A DNA stretch of 64,000 bases from the NCBI GenBank assembly GCA_028023455.1, contig JAQFVV010006221.1, positions 3,609,166 to 3,673,165 on the forward strand. The letters run 5' to 3'. The stretch's first letter is position 1, and each line of letters opens with the position of its first letter. Both the position numbers and the translations under genes were made by a program. The notes beneath the pieces are model-generated. The model had not been told where the DNA came from. It searched no databases and was given only the letters and a program-made list of their open reading frames with translations. Of the stretch, positions 38,475-49,965 are shown in pieces. The stretch is from Epiperipatus broadwayi (Eukaryota > Onychophora > Udeonychophora > Euonychophora > Peripatidae).

Positions 38475-38833
38475 CAGGGGTCCCCAACCCTATGCCTGCA
38501 GCCACCGTGGTGCCCGCCAACCATTTTATGTGTGCCCGCTGCTATCCGAACATGATAAAAAATTATTTATCTGATATATATAAATTTAATTTTTTATAAA
38601 TTATTGTATTATATTATAATCAAATTGTAGGGCATACTATACTTTTACAGCGTAAAAATATAAATGTTAATTATATGTTAAAATTTTATTTTTGAAATAA
38701 ATATTTTTTTGTACATTATATGTATTATTAACAATATCCAACTATAAATTTACATTGAAAAAATAAATGGTGCCCACCAACTGGCCAGTATTATAGAATG
38801 TGCTCTTAAGTGCAAAAAAGTTGGGGACCCCTG
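38475..38833. mobile_element. hAT-superfamily MITE, 359 bp
   Basis: The ends are perfect short inverted repeats: CAGGGGTCCCCAAC on the left and GTTGGGGACCCCTG on the right, the classic hAT terminal motif CAGGGGTCCCCAA. The element is flanked by identical 8-bp direct repeats TTTTATAT (38467-38474 and 38834-38841), the target duplication length of hAT transposases. Subterminal GTGCCCGCCAACC and GTGCCCACCAACTGGCC blocks are typical binding-site-like repeats. The interior is A+T rich and non-coding, so it must have been moved by a transposase encoded elsewhere. Confidence 0.95.
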
Positions 38834-38844
38834 TTTTATATGTA

Positions 38845-41800
38845 TGTAGGAGTGCATGCAGTAAGAAATGAATTGAAGGGAGGGTGTGTGCTCTTACTGC
38901 ACAGTAATGAATTATAAGAGAGGAGAGTTCTCCTATTACACATTAATGTATTAAAGATTAGATTTTTTCTTTTCTTCTTGTGTAATATTTTTATTATAAT
39001 TATCATTATTTTTTTGTTTGTTTCTTTTAATATTTCTAATTAAGATTAAGAAAATAAATTTTAGTTGTACAGTATCTGATCAAGAACTAGAGTTCAATAT
39101 TTCATCCACCTCACTCCATAGTTAATGAATTATATGTGTATTTATTGTAAGATAGATCATTAACCTTGAGAATTTGACTAAGAGAGCTAGCATATGGGAT
39201 GATTTGTAATGGAATGTTAGGTGTGTCTTTTAATAAGGATCTTGTAGGACATCTTTTTAGGAAAGTGGTGCTTAAAGCTTTTGGACTTTATAAAATGCTC
39301 TATTATGGTTAAGCTTGACTAACCCTGTGGAGATGGTTATCCAAATAAGGGGATTATGAAATACAACTAATAGTTGTCAGTTTAATTCCCTTTTTAATAA
39401 TAATAATTAGTGAAATTGATTATTTTACTCTGCCTTATCTGCTAATTGTTCCAGAGTTTGAATTGAGTAGTGATGGGTAGGATAGTTCTTGTTATAATAT
39501 ATATAATATGTGTACTAGAAATTAACTGTACCTTATGAATTTAGTTATAATCTGATTATTTACATTTTTAAAACATCATTTGATTTGCTTTCCATGTAAG
39601 ATCTTTGAAGTCAGATAGAAGTGGATATATATATTTTTTTTATTTATGAGGACATTATCCTAGAAGAAATCTTACTAATATAGCCACTACTTTGAAATTG
39701 AGATCTATCACTTGTGATATTTTATATTATTTAATGCTGTGTAATTTGTTATATCTACATATATATTTCTTTTTATAAATATATTTTTTGTCTGAAATCT
39801 TATACTTGTAGTGTTAAATTGTTTAATTATTTATCTTCTCTGCAGGAAAAAAAAACTAATTTTAACTCTCTATAGATTTTATATCAGTTCAAAAAGAAAT
39901 TTTTATTGACTTTACAAATTATATATCTTTTTTTTTTTTTTTGTAATGAATTCTGCAAAATGTGCAAAACTCAACATTTTCGATTTTTTTAATTAAAACT
40001 TTTCTGCAACTTCCTCTAAATCGAATGTGTAATTTTATTTGGATTTTGATAAAAGCCTCCAGACAAAAAATTATATTTTTTATGGGCATTGCAATCATCT
40101 TTTTTTTTTCTTGTTATCTAGTTCAACTATTTTAATATTTTAAGAAATCAATGTCCTTAAGCCTATATCCTAAAACATATGGACATTGTAATGTGTGTTA
40201 AAATGTGTTTTCAGAAAACTTATTTTCATTTCCTGTATGTGAAGTAATTAACAGGTAGTAGATAATGTAGTGACTTCAAATATGTAGGTTAATGTACCAA
40301 TAAACTGGGCCCAATCAGATGTTGAATCATTAAATGATAACTGTTTGTAATTCAAACAATTATTTATATCTCCTCTCTATATTCTTTTACTTTTAACTAT
40401 CTTCAATAACTTAAATTAGTGTAGAGCTCAGTTATTATGAGCCTTTTATGACATTTGCCATTTACTTGCATTCATTATGACAATGGGATTACATGTTGCA
40501 TTTCCATTGTTTAACTGCATTTACAGCTATTCTCACTCAAATCTTTTATTGTTGTTTTTATAAACTTTAGCATTGAGAAACTATGGATAGGGACAAATTT
40601 AATAAATTAAAAATCCTTAGTTATGATCTGGGCATAAGACAGTATAATTAAGTCATTGAGAATGGAAATTCAGGATAGAAGTTTCAAAATTCTTCTGCAT
40701 TCATTGAAAATAAAATTGAGCTCAAAAATGTTTTAAATAGCCTGTCTCTCACAATCTGGCTAAACTAGTAAGTTTTAGCAAATTGTTCATTAAAGTAGAC
40801 AAATAATTGTAAATATTAATTATGAGAAGGAGATAATGGTAATAATAATGATAGATGTCTTGTTTTTTTTAAATATAAATACATGGTTAGTATAAATTTT
40901 TGACAAAAAACCTTGTAATTAAGAAGATATCAAATTTTTAAATTGATAGAGTTGCTTTTAGAAAAACTGTATCTCCTAAAGAGAGTTTAAAGAACAAGTA
41001 GATATATCTCCTAGAGAAAGAGCGTTTAAAGAACCAGTAGATATAAATAAAGTCAGATCATCAAGAGAAAGAAAAATACAGAATTGAATTTTCTCTAATT
41101 TAGCATCTTTTTAAAATTTATTGATGTGTTAATAAAAAGCTAATGTTATTAAAAAAAAATTTTCACAATGATATCTGAATCCCTTTATGAGTGTTTGTTG
41201 TATATTATTGGGTTTATATAATTAAGAAGAAAAATTTTATTTCTTGCTAGATGCTATTATTACACCAATATTATTGAAAGACTAAAATTTTCTTCTTGGA
41301 GATTTTATTTCATTATTGATAGTAAAAGTAAACCTTGATCATAAGTTATTGGAAATCATAATATTGGTATTCTAAACTTATGTTATTTGCTGATAATTTT
41401 TGGACAACAATATGATAGTCAACCCACTATAAGTTTCATTACAATGATTTTTCTGCTTGAACAAAATATTCATTATGGTCAATTCATAAAACTTTATTTA
41501 GACAAAATAATTGCTATCAAAAAAATCACAGATGCATTAACATTCAAATCAATGTCATTTAATAAATTACTGAACATTACAATTACGAACCTATCATACT
41601 ATATACCGCATTTCCATATATAGATTGTTCAATAAACATAAGATCATTGTGCTCTAAGATTAAGATGATAATTGTATTAAAAATAGATCTTATTCCAGTT
41701 GTATACATAGAAATTTGATATGCATTTATTAATAGCATCTAGGATCCATTTTAAATTTTGGTTTGTCATGAGTGTCATATTGTTAAGGCATGAAAATGTC

Positions 41801-42370
41801 ATAAAGATTTTATAATGAACACAAATAAATCTAGTTTTGGCTCACTAGAAAAAGAAATCATGATTTCTGATAATGATTTTATTATTATTGACTTGATTTA
41901 AAAAAGATTGTGGTATTTTTTATTAAGAGAATAATAAATTGTATGTGAAGTTTCGTAAGCAATATAAGTTTAACATTTAACAAAAAGTCTTTAAAATCAG
42001 TGATAGATTAAAACTGCCAAGTAGATTTACTAATTGTAGGCAGATTAAATCTTTTTTGATACATTAAAAATAGCATGTGAATCTTAATGAGATTTTGAAT
42101 AGATGATCATCTTTTGAATAATGATTCAAAATCTGAGATAACAACTTAACAAAATTAAACAAACTTGATGATCTTAAAAAAAGATTGGCCATCAATCCTT
42201 ATGAAATATCAGAAAAGTTTTAAAATATGAAGATGATATGTTAGTTTTAAAACTATTAGTATTTTTATAAAAATATATGGATCATTATAATTATGCCACG
42301 TAATCTTAAGAACAGTTTTATTTTTCTAATTTATAAAAGTTAAAGTGGAAAAAATACACATAGAGGCAAA
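38845..42370. other. A+T-rich stretch, no gene seen
   Basis: No supported gene or structured element. TA runs occur (39500, 39755) and short direct repeats near 40975-41045 (a CTCCTA-AGAG-GTTTAAAGAAC unit twice). The 78-codon frame 41387-41623 has no domain and matches background composition. Confidence 0.4.
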
Positions 42371-42372
42371 AC

Positions 42373-42425
42373 TCTCCATACAGTAGTGCCACTCAGTGCA
42401 AGCCAGAGTAATCAATGGATGCAGA
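42373..42425 (-). repeat. Short dispersed repeat, copy 2
   Basis: CCATACAGTAGTGCCACTCA through AATCAATGGATGCAG matches 22559-22612 in the same orientation. Beyond about 50 bp the two copies diverge. Probably the end of a shared transposon family. Confidence 0.5.
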
Positions 42426-42429
42426 ATGG

Positions 42430-44390
42430 TGATCATGTGATGTTTGGTGGAAAATGTGTCTCTATAAGTTATTGGGTAATGTCATTGCTATCTACTACAG
42501 CAAAAATACTTTAAAATATTATGATGAATAAACTGTCCCTAAGTCATAAAATGACTATAACTAGAGATTTAATGAATTTTAGATAATTAAGATGATTTAT
42601 AGGCATATTTTTTGTTGACATGTCAATCAAAAAAAAAAGATCCAAGTGATTTGGTCGAAGCATTCTATCAGTAGCATTTGAGCTTGCATGGTTTTGGTAC
42701 AGTGGCAAAGAGATAGATTCTAAAGCTTAATATCCATGGCTTGCAGCCCAGATCTATTATTTCTAATATTCATTGAGCAATAAAGGATTATTTGCTTATT
42801 TATTTTTTAATCATATTTAAAATAAAAGTTGGTATTAAATAAGGATATGTATTAATGCAACATTTTATTTTTATTACAATGGTTTTTTTTAACGTTTTAC
42901 AAATAGTTTTTGAAGCAGGCATAAAGACTCAGAGGTTTTATTGTGGATATTTTAATTTGAATTTACTAAAAGCAGAAACCAAAAATGTTTAATCTGTGAC
43001 AAATGTATTATTCTTGACAATTCCAAAAAAAAAAGATCTACACTATATTCTTAATATTTTTAATGTAATCTATAACGACTTTGATATAGTAATTAATGCT
43101 CAAAATCTCAAATTCTTTATCAGTTAGAGATGGGGGGGGGGGGGGAGGGCTTCAATTTTTTTTAATTTTGATGGTTATCAAATTAAGAATATGAATCAAT
43201 TTAAACATTTTAGTAACTCTTAAAGTAGAAAGATTCTAATTGGATATTAATATATGACACAAACTCTGATATGCTACTGCTGTATTTAACAATCTAAAAG
43301 ATGGGGTATTTTATCATAGTAATATAACTACTAAAATTAAATTAATTATATGGGAAAATAATATTTTACTCAATTAAATGTATGGATGTAATGGATTTCC
43401 TTTCATCCTAACATAAAGGCACTAGAAAAAATTTTATTCAAAAATTTACTGTACGATTTAAAAAATATGATGACAAATTATAAGATATCTGAGATGTTCT
43501 TTTCCTTATTAGATAGGATGTTATAGAGTGTATTTTGATAGTCATCTTTTCTTTTTTTGGAATGAACAAGTAGCACCCTTTCTAAAAATTGTTTTTATAG
43601 CTAGAACTTGAGACTCCCTACTGTTTAAAAAGTTAACTCATAATTCTTCTAAAGAATATTAAAATAATAAACTAAAAAAAAAATATCATAAGATGTATTT
43701 GAATATATTGGCATTTCACAGAGCAATCGCAATATTCTTCTTTAATGTTTTACACACACCCCTTATCTTTGTTTTTTCTTATAAGTGTTTATTTAATGAT
43801 AGTTATTTTATTTAATAAATATTAGCAAAGTTTAAAATATTATTTAATTATTGTTTAAATATTACAATAAAATGAAGATAATTATATAAAATATTGTACT
43901 CAACTTACACTGTACCTACAACTTATTTATTTTTTGCTCGTTATCATTACTTTTTTAATATATAAATAGCAAAATAATTAGCAGGTAAGTCTAAAAAAAT
44001 AGCAATACGTTTTTTTTTCCCAAAAAAAAAAGCAATTTTTCTTACGAAACTAGTTTCAATTAATTACAGACTAACAAAACAATTATTTATCGTTCCATGA
44101 CATTATTTACATTTTGATAAAGCAAAAATAAAAATATCATTCATTTATTTATATATGTGTATACAAGTTATTTTTTATATTGATTTGATTCAAAACCAAT
44201 ATATTGATTTTTTTACTCATTAATTAAAAAAATCTTCCTGAAAATAATTGCATTTAGAAAGTAAATAAGTAATTCCAATATGTCTGCATTTGTGGTTATT
44301 ATAATTATCGACTTACTCTTACATTTAAACAATGCTAATGGCTTTTAGTAAAGCAATTTATGTAATATACTATGCATATATATATATATA
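42430..44390. other. A+T-rich stretch, no gene seen
   Basis: A run of 14 G lies at 43132-43145. No gene supported. Ends in the TA run that bounds the second copy of the 3 kb repeat. Confidence 0.4.
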
Positions 44391-46356
44391 TATTGAAGCA
44401 GTCAATCTTAGCTTAAGATTGGGCTTTGTGGTGTCATCTACTAACCTGTATTCAAACCCCACTTCTCATCATCTTCTCTAGTTGGATATATATATATTTG
44501 AAATGCGTGCCTAAATTTTATAAAGTTTAACTTTACAATTTTTTTATTATTATTTATTCTTTTTTTATATATTAAAATTAAAGTATATTAGGTGCAGCTC
44601 AGATATATATATATATATGACAAGAGCAATTATTAACAAAATATTAATTTTATAAATATTTTTTTATACTTAGTTTGTAAAAACTTTTTTTTAAAAATTA
44701 TTTGTTTTAAAAACTGTATTTTTTTAAAAAAAAATCCAAGATGGAGAATGCAACCATTAATTGTCCAAAAATAATTAAAGGGGTAGGAATTTAACATTGT
44801 TTCAGTTTTGGGAAAGAATTTTTAATTAAAGTTTACTAAAAGTAAAAAGGGAAATTAGATTAAGGGTTTGTACTTTTGCTATTACCATTTTTGTCAAATC
44901 TATTTCTAATCTGGAAATAGATTTGAATATATTTTTGGACAGTTATCTAATGATTGCATCTCCAAGAACAATAGGTAAAGTAAATGTGAAATTCCCTATT
45001 AGATCATAGTCGTTAAAAACATTCCTCAAATACCTGAGTGTGGTATAAAATGGGCCAATTTTGACCCCCATTGGAGAACTACATTGGAGAAATTAGCTTT
45101 TGTCAATCTAGTCCACACTACTCTGATTCCTGATATACTGCATGAGTAGAAAAGCTAATCACCTTTCCTACCTTTGCTGGTCTTTCTCTTACCACTCATA
45201 ACCAACTTGCTGATGCCCTAAAGTGATGGAAAGTTTGAACTAAGAATGGCAGAATGCCTAATGGAAACTTGCTGCTGCATAATAATTCACTGGATCTTGT
45301 TAAATTATCAGGCATGAGCCGGACTTTGACAATGGACTCTTGAATATAAGCAAGGTAATTTAACCTAAAAACTGCCATATGAAATCTAAACCTATTTTCT
45401 TCAACTAATCTCAACCTCTGCTATCCAGATTTCTTTTATACATTAATAATTAAATATTCTCTGAAATGTAAATCTAAATTTGCTCTCATACTAATTTTCC
45501 TCTTTGTATTCAAGTCTATCATATGCTATTATTTTCTTAATTTTGGTGCAGTTTCTTTTTTATATTAAATTATGATTTATTTTATGATTTTTAAGCTGCC
45601 AATCTAAAAACAATCTTGCAAGTTTAATGTATAAAGTTGTTTTTCCCTATCTACTCAGACCTCCATGGGTTGAGGTTATTAAAAAACCCTTTCCTCTTTA
45701 GTTAGATCTATATGCATTATTAATTAATACGCTCACCAGATTGTTTTTCCAAGTTAACCTATTTTCATGTTTTCTTAGTATATTTAAAAAAGTATTATTT
45801 ATGTAACTCTGTTTAGAATTAAAAAAATTGTGCCTGGGGTAATTTTAATCATTTATAAATTAATGCTATCCAATATTTTTCTATGTTGCTAATTTAATTC
45901 TGAAAAGGTGATTTCTTATTTTTATTTTTTTATCTATTATCCATTTTATACATATTATCTATTATCTGTTTTACTATGCTATACTTTTAAGATTTCAAAT
46001 ACTTGGATATTTTCAAGTTATAAAATCTGTGATGGGATTTAATTATAGTAAATAGCAGGGAAAGAAGGGGGTAATTTTAAAATCTATTTTACATAAATTA
46101 AGACTGTTCCATATATATATATTCCGTAGCATAGCGTGACTTGCCTAAATTATAGCATTGGAATGAGGATCATGTGTTTGAAGTAGTATCCACCATGTTA
46201 TGTCATTAAGGACACAGTTTTTATGCTGCATTGCTGATATATGGCTCTCTTTATTAAATATGTGCTTTTAGTCTAGGGATTGCGATGAGTTCGAACCCAT
46301 AAGACTTTCTTTATGCTCTGTCCCATGGATAGTTGACCTTCCTAGGACCACTTTTG

Positions 46357-46365
46357 TATAAAAAG
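46357..46365 (+). promoter_or_regulatory. TATA-box-like motif in the 3 kb repeat (copy B)
   Basis: TATAAAAAG, conserved in copy A. AATAAA occurs 225 bp downstream at 46582, followed by CTGCTCA and a TA run. The arrangement would suit a short Pol II unit or an LTR. No transcription evidence is available. Confidence 0.4.
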
Positions 46366-47465
46366 CCTTTCATATCAGTTACTCCAGTAAGCCCTGGGCC
46401 ACACCATGCCTAATCACCCTTGTCTAAGCAGTGCCCTAGAAAAGGAACTCTTAGACACTTCGTTTTTCTTCATTCAGAAGCACGATCTCATTTCAGATTT
46501 TTTTTTGCCTTGATGTCAGCACTGCTATTTTTCCATATTTTTGAATTTATTTGCTTAATAATTTCATTTTGATGCTCTAATAATAAAATTGCATTCTGCT
46601 CATATATATAGATTTTTAATAGTACGCGTTAGCTCAATTAATAATGTTATTTTTTTCTGCTTATTTTTAAAATCCCACCATCATAATCTATTTCTTTACT
46701 TAAGAATATACATAATTTAGAAAAACAATGTGTTCTCCCTTTTTAAGTCTGAATTAAAAAGAATGGTTTATAAATATGTTGTTTGATAAGTAAATACGAT
46801 TTTATTTTATTTTGTTAAATGTTAATGAATATTATCTCTAACGATTAAACCATTCTTAAATGTATATTATTGATTTTCACAACTGCAATGGTGTAAAAAT
46901 AGTTTTTGATATATATATATAATGAATTCTAGAACATTCCCTAAATTCATATGTCAATCACTGTCTTTCAGAATCCTGATAAATATAATTTTATGTTGTA
47001 ATAAATGATTGGCATCTTGTTTCACCCACCGAATATATCTATTTATGTATATTACATTATTTCATACAAGAGTATATGAGTAACACGAGCATAAATGACT
47101 ATCTGTAACTATCTACCTCCAGGTAGATCACTCATTCATGCACATCTTAATAAGTATATGATCGCTTTACTGTTTTATTAAATGTTTCATTATTCAAATC
47201 ATTTATGTTTTTCATATTATCTTCTCTCCACTTCCATACATTACCTTATATCTATGCATTTTATTAATTATAAATGGGTTCAAACCTCCTATTAATGAGT
47301 TAAGAATATATATCCTAGATTATATAAGTTAGTCAAATAATGATGCGATGGAATATATCTCATTGTTTCCTCCACTCTGCTAGTGGGCCAGATTTAGAAT
47401 TAAATTCTCATGTGCCATCCCTACTATGTTATTCATTAGGTGTTCAATCTGGTGCCTGTAGAATG

Positions 47466-47476
47466 GGTTCGAATCC
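47466..47476 (+). promoter_or_regulatory. Pol III B-box-like motif (tRNA-like module)
   Basis: GGTTCGAATCC is an exact match to the RNA polymerase III B-box core. It lies about 110 bp before the right end of copy B; the equivalent in copy A reads GGTTTGAATCC (near 7496). No convincing A-box at tRNA spacing and no cloverleaf was found, so this is a tRNA-derived SINE-like module rather than a tRNA gene. Confidence 0.5.
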
Positions 47477-47589
47477 AGATTAATCCCTGACCTAAATCTT
47501 GGTCTTGACTGGGTTTGAAGTACATTTCATTGAGTCCCAGCTCATGTTAGATGGATCAACATGATTTGACCAGTACAATATATATATAC

Positions 47590-47764
47590 TAAAATGTTCA
47601 AATCACTTTCCCAAATGTTATGATTTTTTGGCAATGCTCTCTATGAATAAATATAAAGTCTGAACTAGCAGCACAATTCAAAAGTTTGAAATTCAGATTT
47701 TATATTTATTCACAGAGGGCATTTCTGGTAAAACAACACTTGGGAGGTTGATTTAAATATTTTT
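47590..47764. mobile_element. ~175-bp foldback adjoining the 3 kb repeat
   Basis: Arms of about 75 bp: left AAAATGTTCAAATCACTTTC then CCAAATGTTATGATTTTTTG and CTATGAATAAATATAAAGTC; the right is the diverged complement ending near 47764. The spacer is about 25 bp. It begins immediately after the TA run that closes copy B and has no equivalent after copy A, so it is a separate insertion or a copy-B-specific addition. Confidence 0.75.
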
Positions 47765-48014
47765 GTATTTGAATTTTCAGCTAGCAATATGCACAGGGAT
47801 ATTTTCATATATATATGTACTATATATTGAGAGGAATGACAAATAATAACACTTTTTTTTTAAGAATAATCAGGAGTGATCATTCATTTGTTCATGTATT
47901 TTATTATGCAACCACTTTTGCTTTTGGGTAGAAAACATTATATATATATTCTAATTCAAATATTTTCATAATTAAAAAATCATTGTTTAAGATAGGAGAA
48001 ATTTTGTGTATATT

Positions 48015-48670
48015 AGATTCACCAAATTCCTGGAAAAAATATTGGTTTATTCTATTTTCTTGGTCACCATATAAAATCTGATAAAAATGTTGCCATCAGA
48101 GTACACATTGGCAATAAAATAAAACAGTGCATAAAAAATGTAACTAATATTTCAATGTGATTGTTCTATACATTTTTTAGGCATTCTCTTTTTTATAATT
48201 AAAAAAAAGGAAGCTCTGAGAAAGATATATTGACATTTCATTGAAATGTTACTTACATTTTAATTGACTTTTCTATAAAATTGTTTTATTTTATTGTCAA
48301 CATACATTTTCATGAAAATGTTTTCACAAAGGCACATATGACATTGCAAGGAAATAGAGCAGATCAGAGTTTTGTTTAGTCATCTGGTTAAATCTAATCA
48401 AGATATTAAACTATATGCATGGACCTTTCAATCAAATAATATAAATTAGAAATGATGTGCATATAGTTTAAAACTATTTTGGATATATATATATAACTTA
48501 AAACTATTGTCATTAGACTCACTAAATACCTAAAAGAAATGTTGGTCAGTTTTATAGAAAAAAAATAATAAAAGCTAATATTTTCTCTGCAATTGCAATA
48601 TATTTTGTATAAAGCTTTCTCTTTCCTAAATTATAAAAAAGAAAAAGCTCTAAAGAAGATACAATAGAAG
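48015..48670. repeat. Diverged direct duplication (48015-48245 and 48507-48670)
   Basis: Both parts start with ATTAGA-TCAC-AAAT-CCT followed by AATATTGGT/AATGTTGGT and share a GCATTCTCTTTTTTATAATT / GCTTTCTCTTTCCTAAATTA block with GAAAAAGCTCT-like sequence and GATA. The copies are about 490 bp apart. Unassigned dispersed repeat; the 68-codon minus frame through the second copy is not supported. Confidence 0.55.
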
Positions 48671-48894
48671 TCATATAAAAATTATATTTATAAACCTCAA
48701 TAAAAGAGCTATTATAAGTTAATGGAAAAAATTTGTTTAGCTTCAGGAGGATTGTCAATTAGTAGTAATTGATAGTTTTCTGGCAATATCAAAAGCTAAA
48801 GTTATCTCAGTTTACATGGATATAATCTCCTTATATCTATATTATAATAATCCATGAAAATATTTAATTCAATATATATATAGTATGATACTTA

Positions 48895-49090
48895 TGATAA
48901 TAGATGGACAGTTGAAATCTTAAACAGGATTCCAAGAGATTGTAAAAAAACACAGAAAGAGACCACATATGAGATGGTTGGATGAAATAAGAAAGAGTGC
49001 AGGAGTGATGTGGAGAAGATAAGCTAAAGATCACAGAAGATGGATTGAACTTGGAGAGACCTTCATTCTGCAGTGGATTGATAAATCTGA
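48895..49090 (+). mobile_element. RTE retrotransposon 3' end, fragment 1
   Basis: Matches the 3' end of the RTE at 56964-60083: TAGATGGACAGTTGAAATC, CCAAGAGATTGTAAA, GAGATGG-TGGATGAAATAAG, GATTGAACTTGGAGAGACCT and CTGCAGTGGATTGATAA align with 59878-60060. The translated source region is the C-terminal domain (D-N-R-W-T, W-x-D-E-I-R-K, W-I-E-L-G-E-T-F-I). Truncated at its 5' side, as usual for LINE copies, and not coding. Confidence 0.85.
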
Positions 49091-49475
49091 GACTTGAACT
49101 TATAACAGAATAGCAATACAGAGATTTCAGATGGCTCACTGAAGTATGAATAGATGTATGTTTAGATAACAGAAAGGGATTGAAAACAAAATATGTGAGT
49201 GAGAGAACAAACAAGTGTTATTGACATAATTGAAAGAATTAGAAACTACAATATGCAGGACTAGATCTATTACAAGAAGAAATGATGATAGATGGACAGT
49301 TGAAATTTTAAATTGGATATAAAGATATTCTAAAACCTAGCCAAAGATCACGTATGATATGAATGGATAAAAATTTGCTGGCAGGGTGTATAATAGAAAG
49401 ATTATATATTGGAGAAATAAGATTGTACTTGAGGAGAACATCCAAAAATGCATCGATAATGGTTGAAAATGTTGA
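49091..49475 (+). mobile_element. RTE retrotransposon 3' end, fragment 2
   Basis: Begins directly where fragment 1 ends, with ATCTGAGACTTGAAC, equivalent to 59690 in the large RTE, and runs through GCAATACAGAG, CAAGTGTTATTG and TAGATGGACAGTTGAAAT to a tail with TTGATGATGAT near 49470, like the TGATGATGATG tail at 60070. Two 3' ends of the same family are thus joined head to tail. Heavily mutated and non-coding. Confidence 0.8.
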
Positions 49476-49479
49476 TGAT

Positions 49480-49820
49480 GATTTTTTTTATTGTATATTA
49501 TAAAATTTAATTGTCTATGTCATTCTTATTTAAAACAATAAAGAGCATCAAATAATTAGATATTTGTATTTCTATTTTTTTTTTTAGATTTTCAACAAAA
49601 TTTCACTTTTACTTCTCATGATTTATAATAGGATACTCCAATGCAACTAATGTCTTATATTGGTGTGAGTGGATTAGTTGTGTACTTACATTAGTTATAT
49701 TTCTCATAAGATATTAATATATATTTTTCTTAAATATAATGTAGTAGTTTTTCTATGCTTCCCCTTTTCTTTATATTTTCTAATATCTTCATTTGTAGCC
49801 TATCTAACTTTTTAACATTG
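49480..49820. other. A+T-rich stretch, no gene seen
   Basis: No supported feature before the A-rich tail of the SINE candidate. Confidence 0.4.
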
Positions 49821-49821
49821 T

Positions 49822-49965
49822 GGTTATTTTATTTATTTATTTTTTTAAGTGTCATAGCATCGACCGGGACGCGAGCCCGCAACCCAACCCGGGCAACTAA
49901 TTGGATGACTAATTATAATTTGAGCTTGGGTTATTATTGATAATATACAGCTGTTATTTTAGCAT
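49822..49965 (-). mobile_element. tRNA-derived SINE candidate
   Basis: On the minus strand a G+C-rich block (GTTGCCCGGGTTGGGTTGCG, then GGCTCGCGTCCCGGTCGATG) resembles the second half of a tRNA, with GGCTCGCGTCC in the B-box/T-arm position and CCGGG/CCCGG able to pair as a T stem. It is followed by CTATGACACTT and an A-rich tail of AAAT units (49822-49848), typical of SINEs. The A-box is weak and I cannot draw a full cloverleaf. This G+C island stands out sharply from its surroundings. A real tRNA gene is unlikely because of the tail and missing 5' half. Confidence 0.55.

Larger units (their letters stand above)
44393..47588 (+). repeat. ~3 kb dispersed repeat, copy B
   Basis: Co-linear with 4577-7610. 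This copy shows the internal motifs more clearly: a B-box-like GGTTTGAATAC on the minus strand near 44450, a TATA box at 46357-46365, a B-box-like GAGTTCGAACCCA at 46287-46299, AATAAA at 46582-46587 just before a TA run, and a canonical B-box GGTTCGAATCC at 47466-47476. Several TA runs fall at equivalent internal positions in both copies (for example near 46110/6250 and 46602/6740), so the unit looks modular. The minus frame at 45196-45414 has no counterpart in copy A and is probably not coding. Class unknown: a composite of tRNA-like and LTR-like modules, or an ancient segmental duplication. Confidence 0.75.

Noticed and set aside
45196-45414. 72-codon minus frame in the second 3 kb repeat
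   Set aside because: The equivalent region of the first copy does not keep this frame, so it is not conserved as coding.
47440-47490. tRNA gene at the perfect B-box
   Set aside because: No acceptor stem, anticodon arm or A-box at proper spacing; the motif is part of the repeated 3 kb unit.
49755-49940. 61-codon frame ending in a G+C-rich segment
   Set aside because: It runs through the A-tail and head of the SINE candidate; no protein family resemblance.
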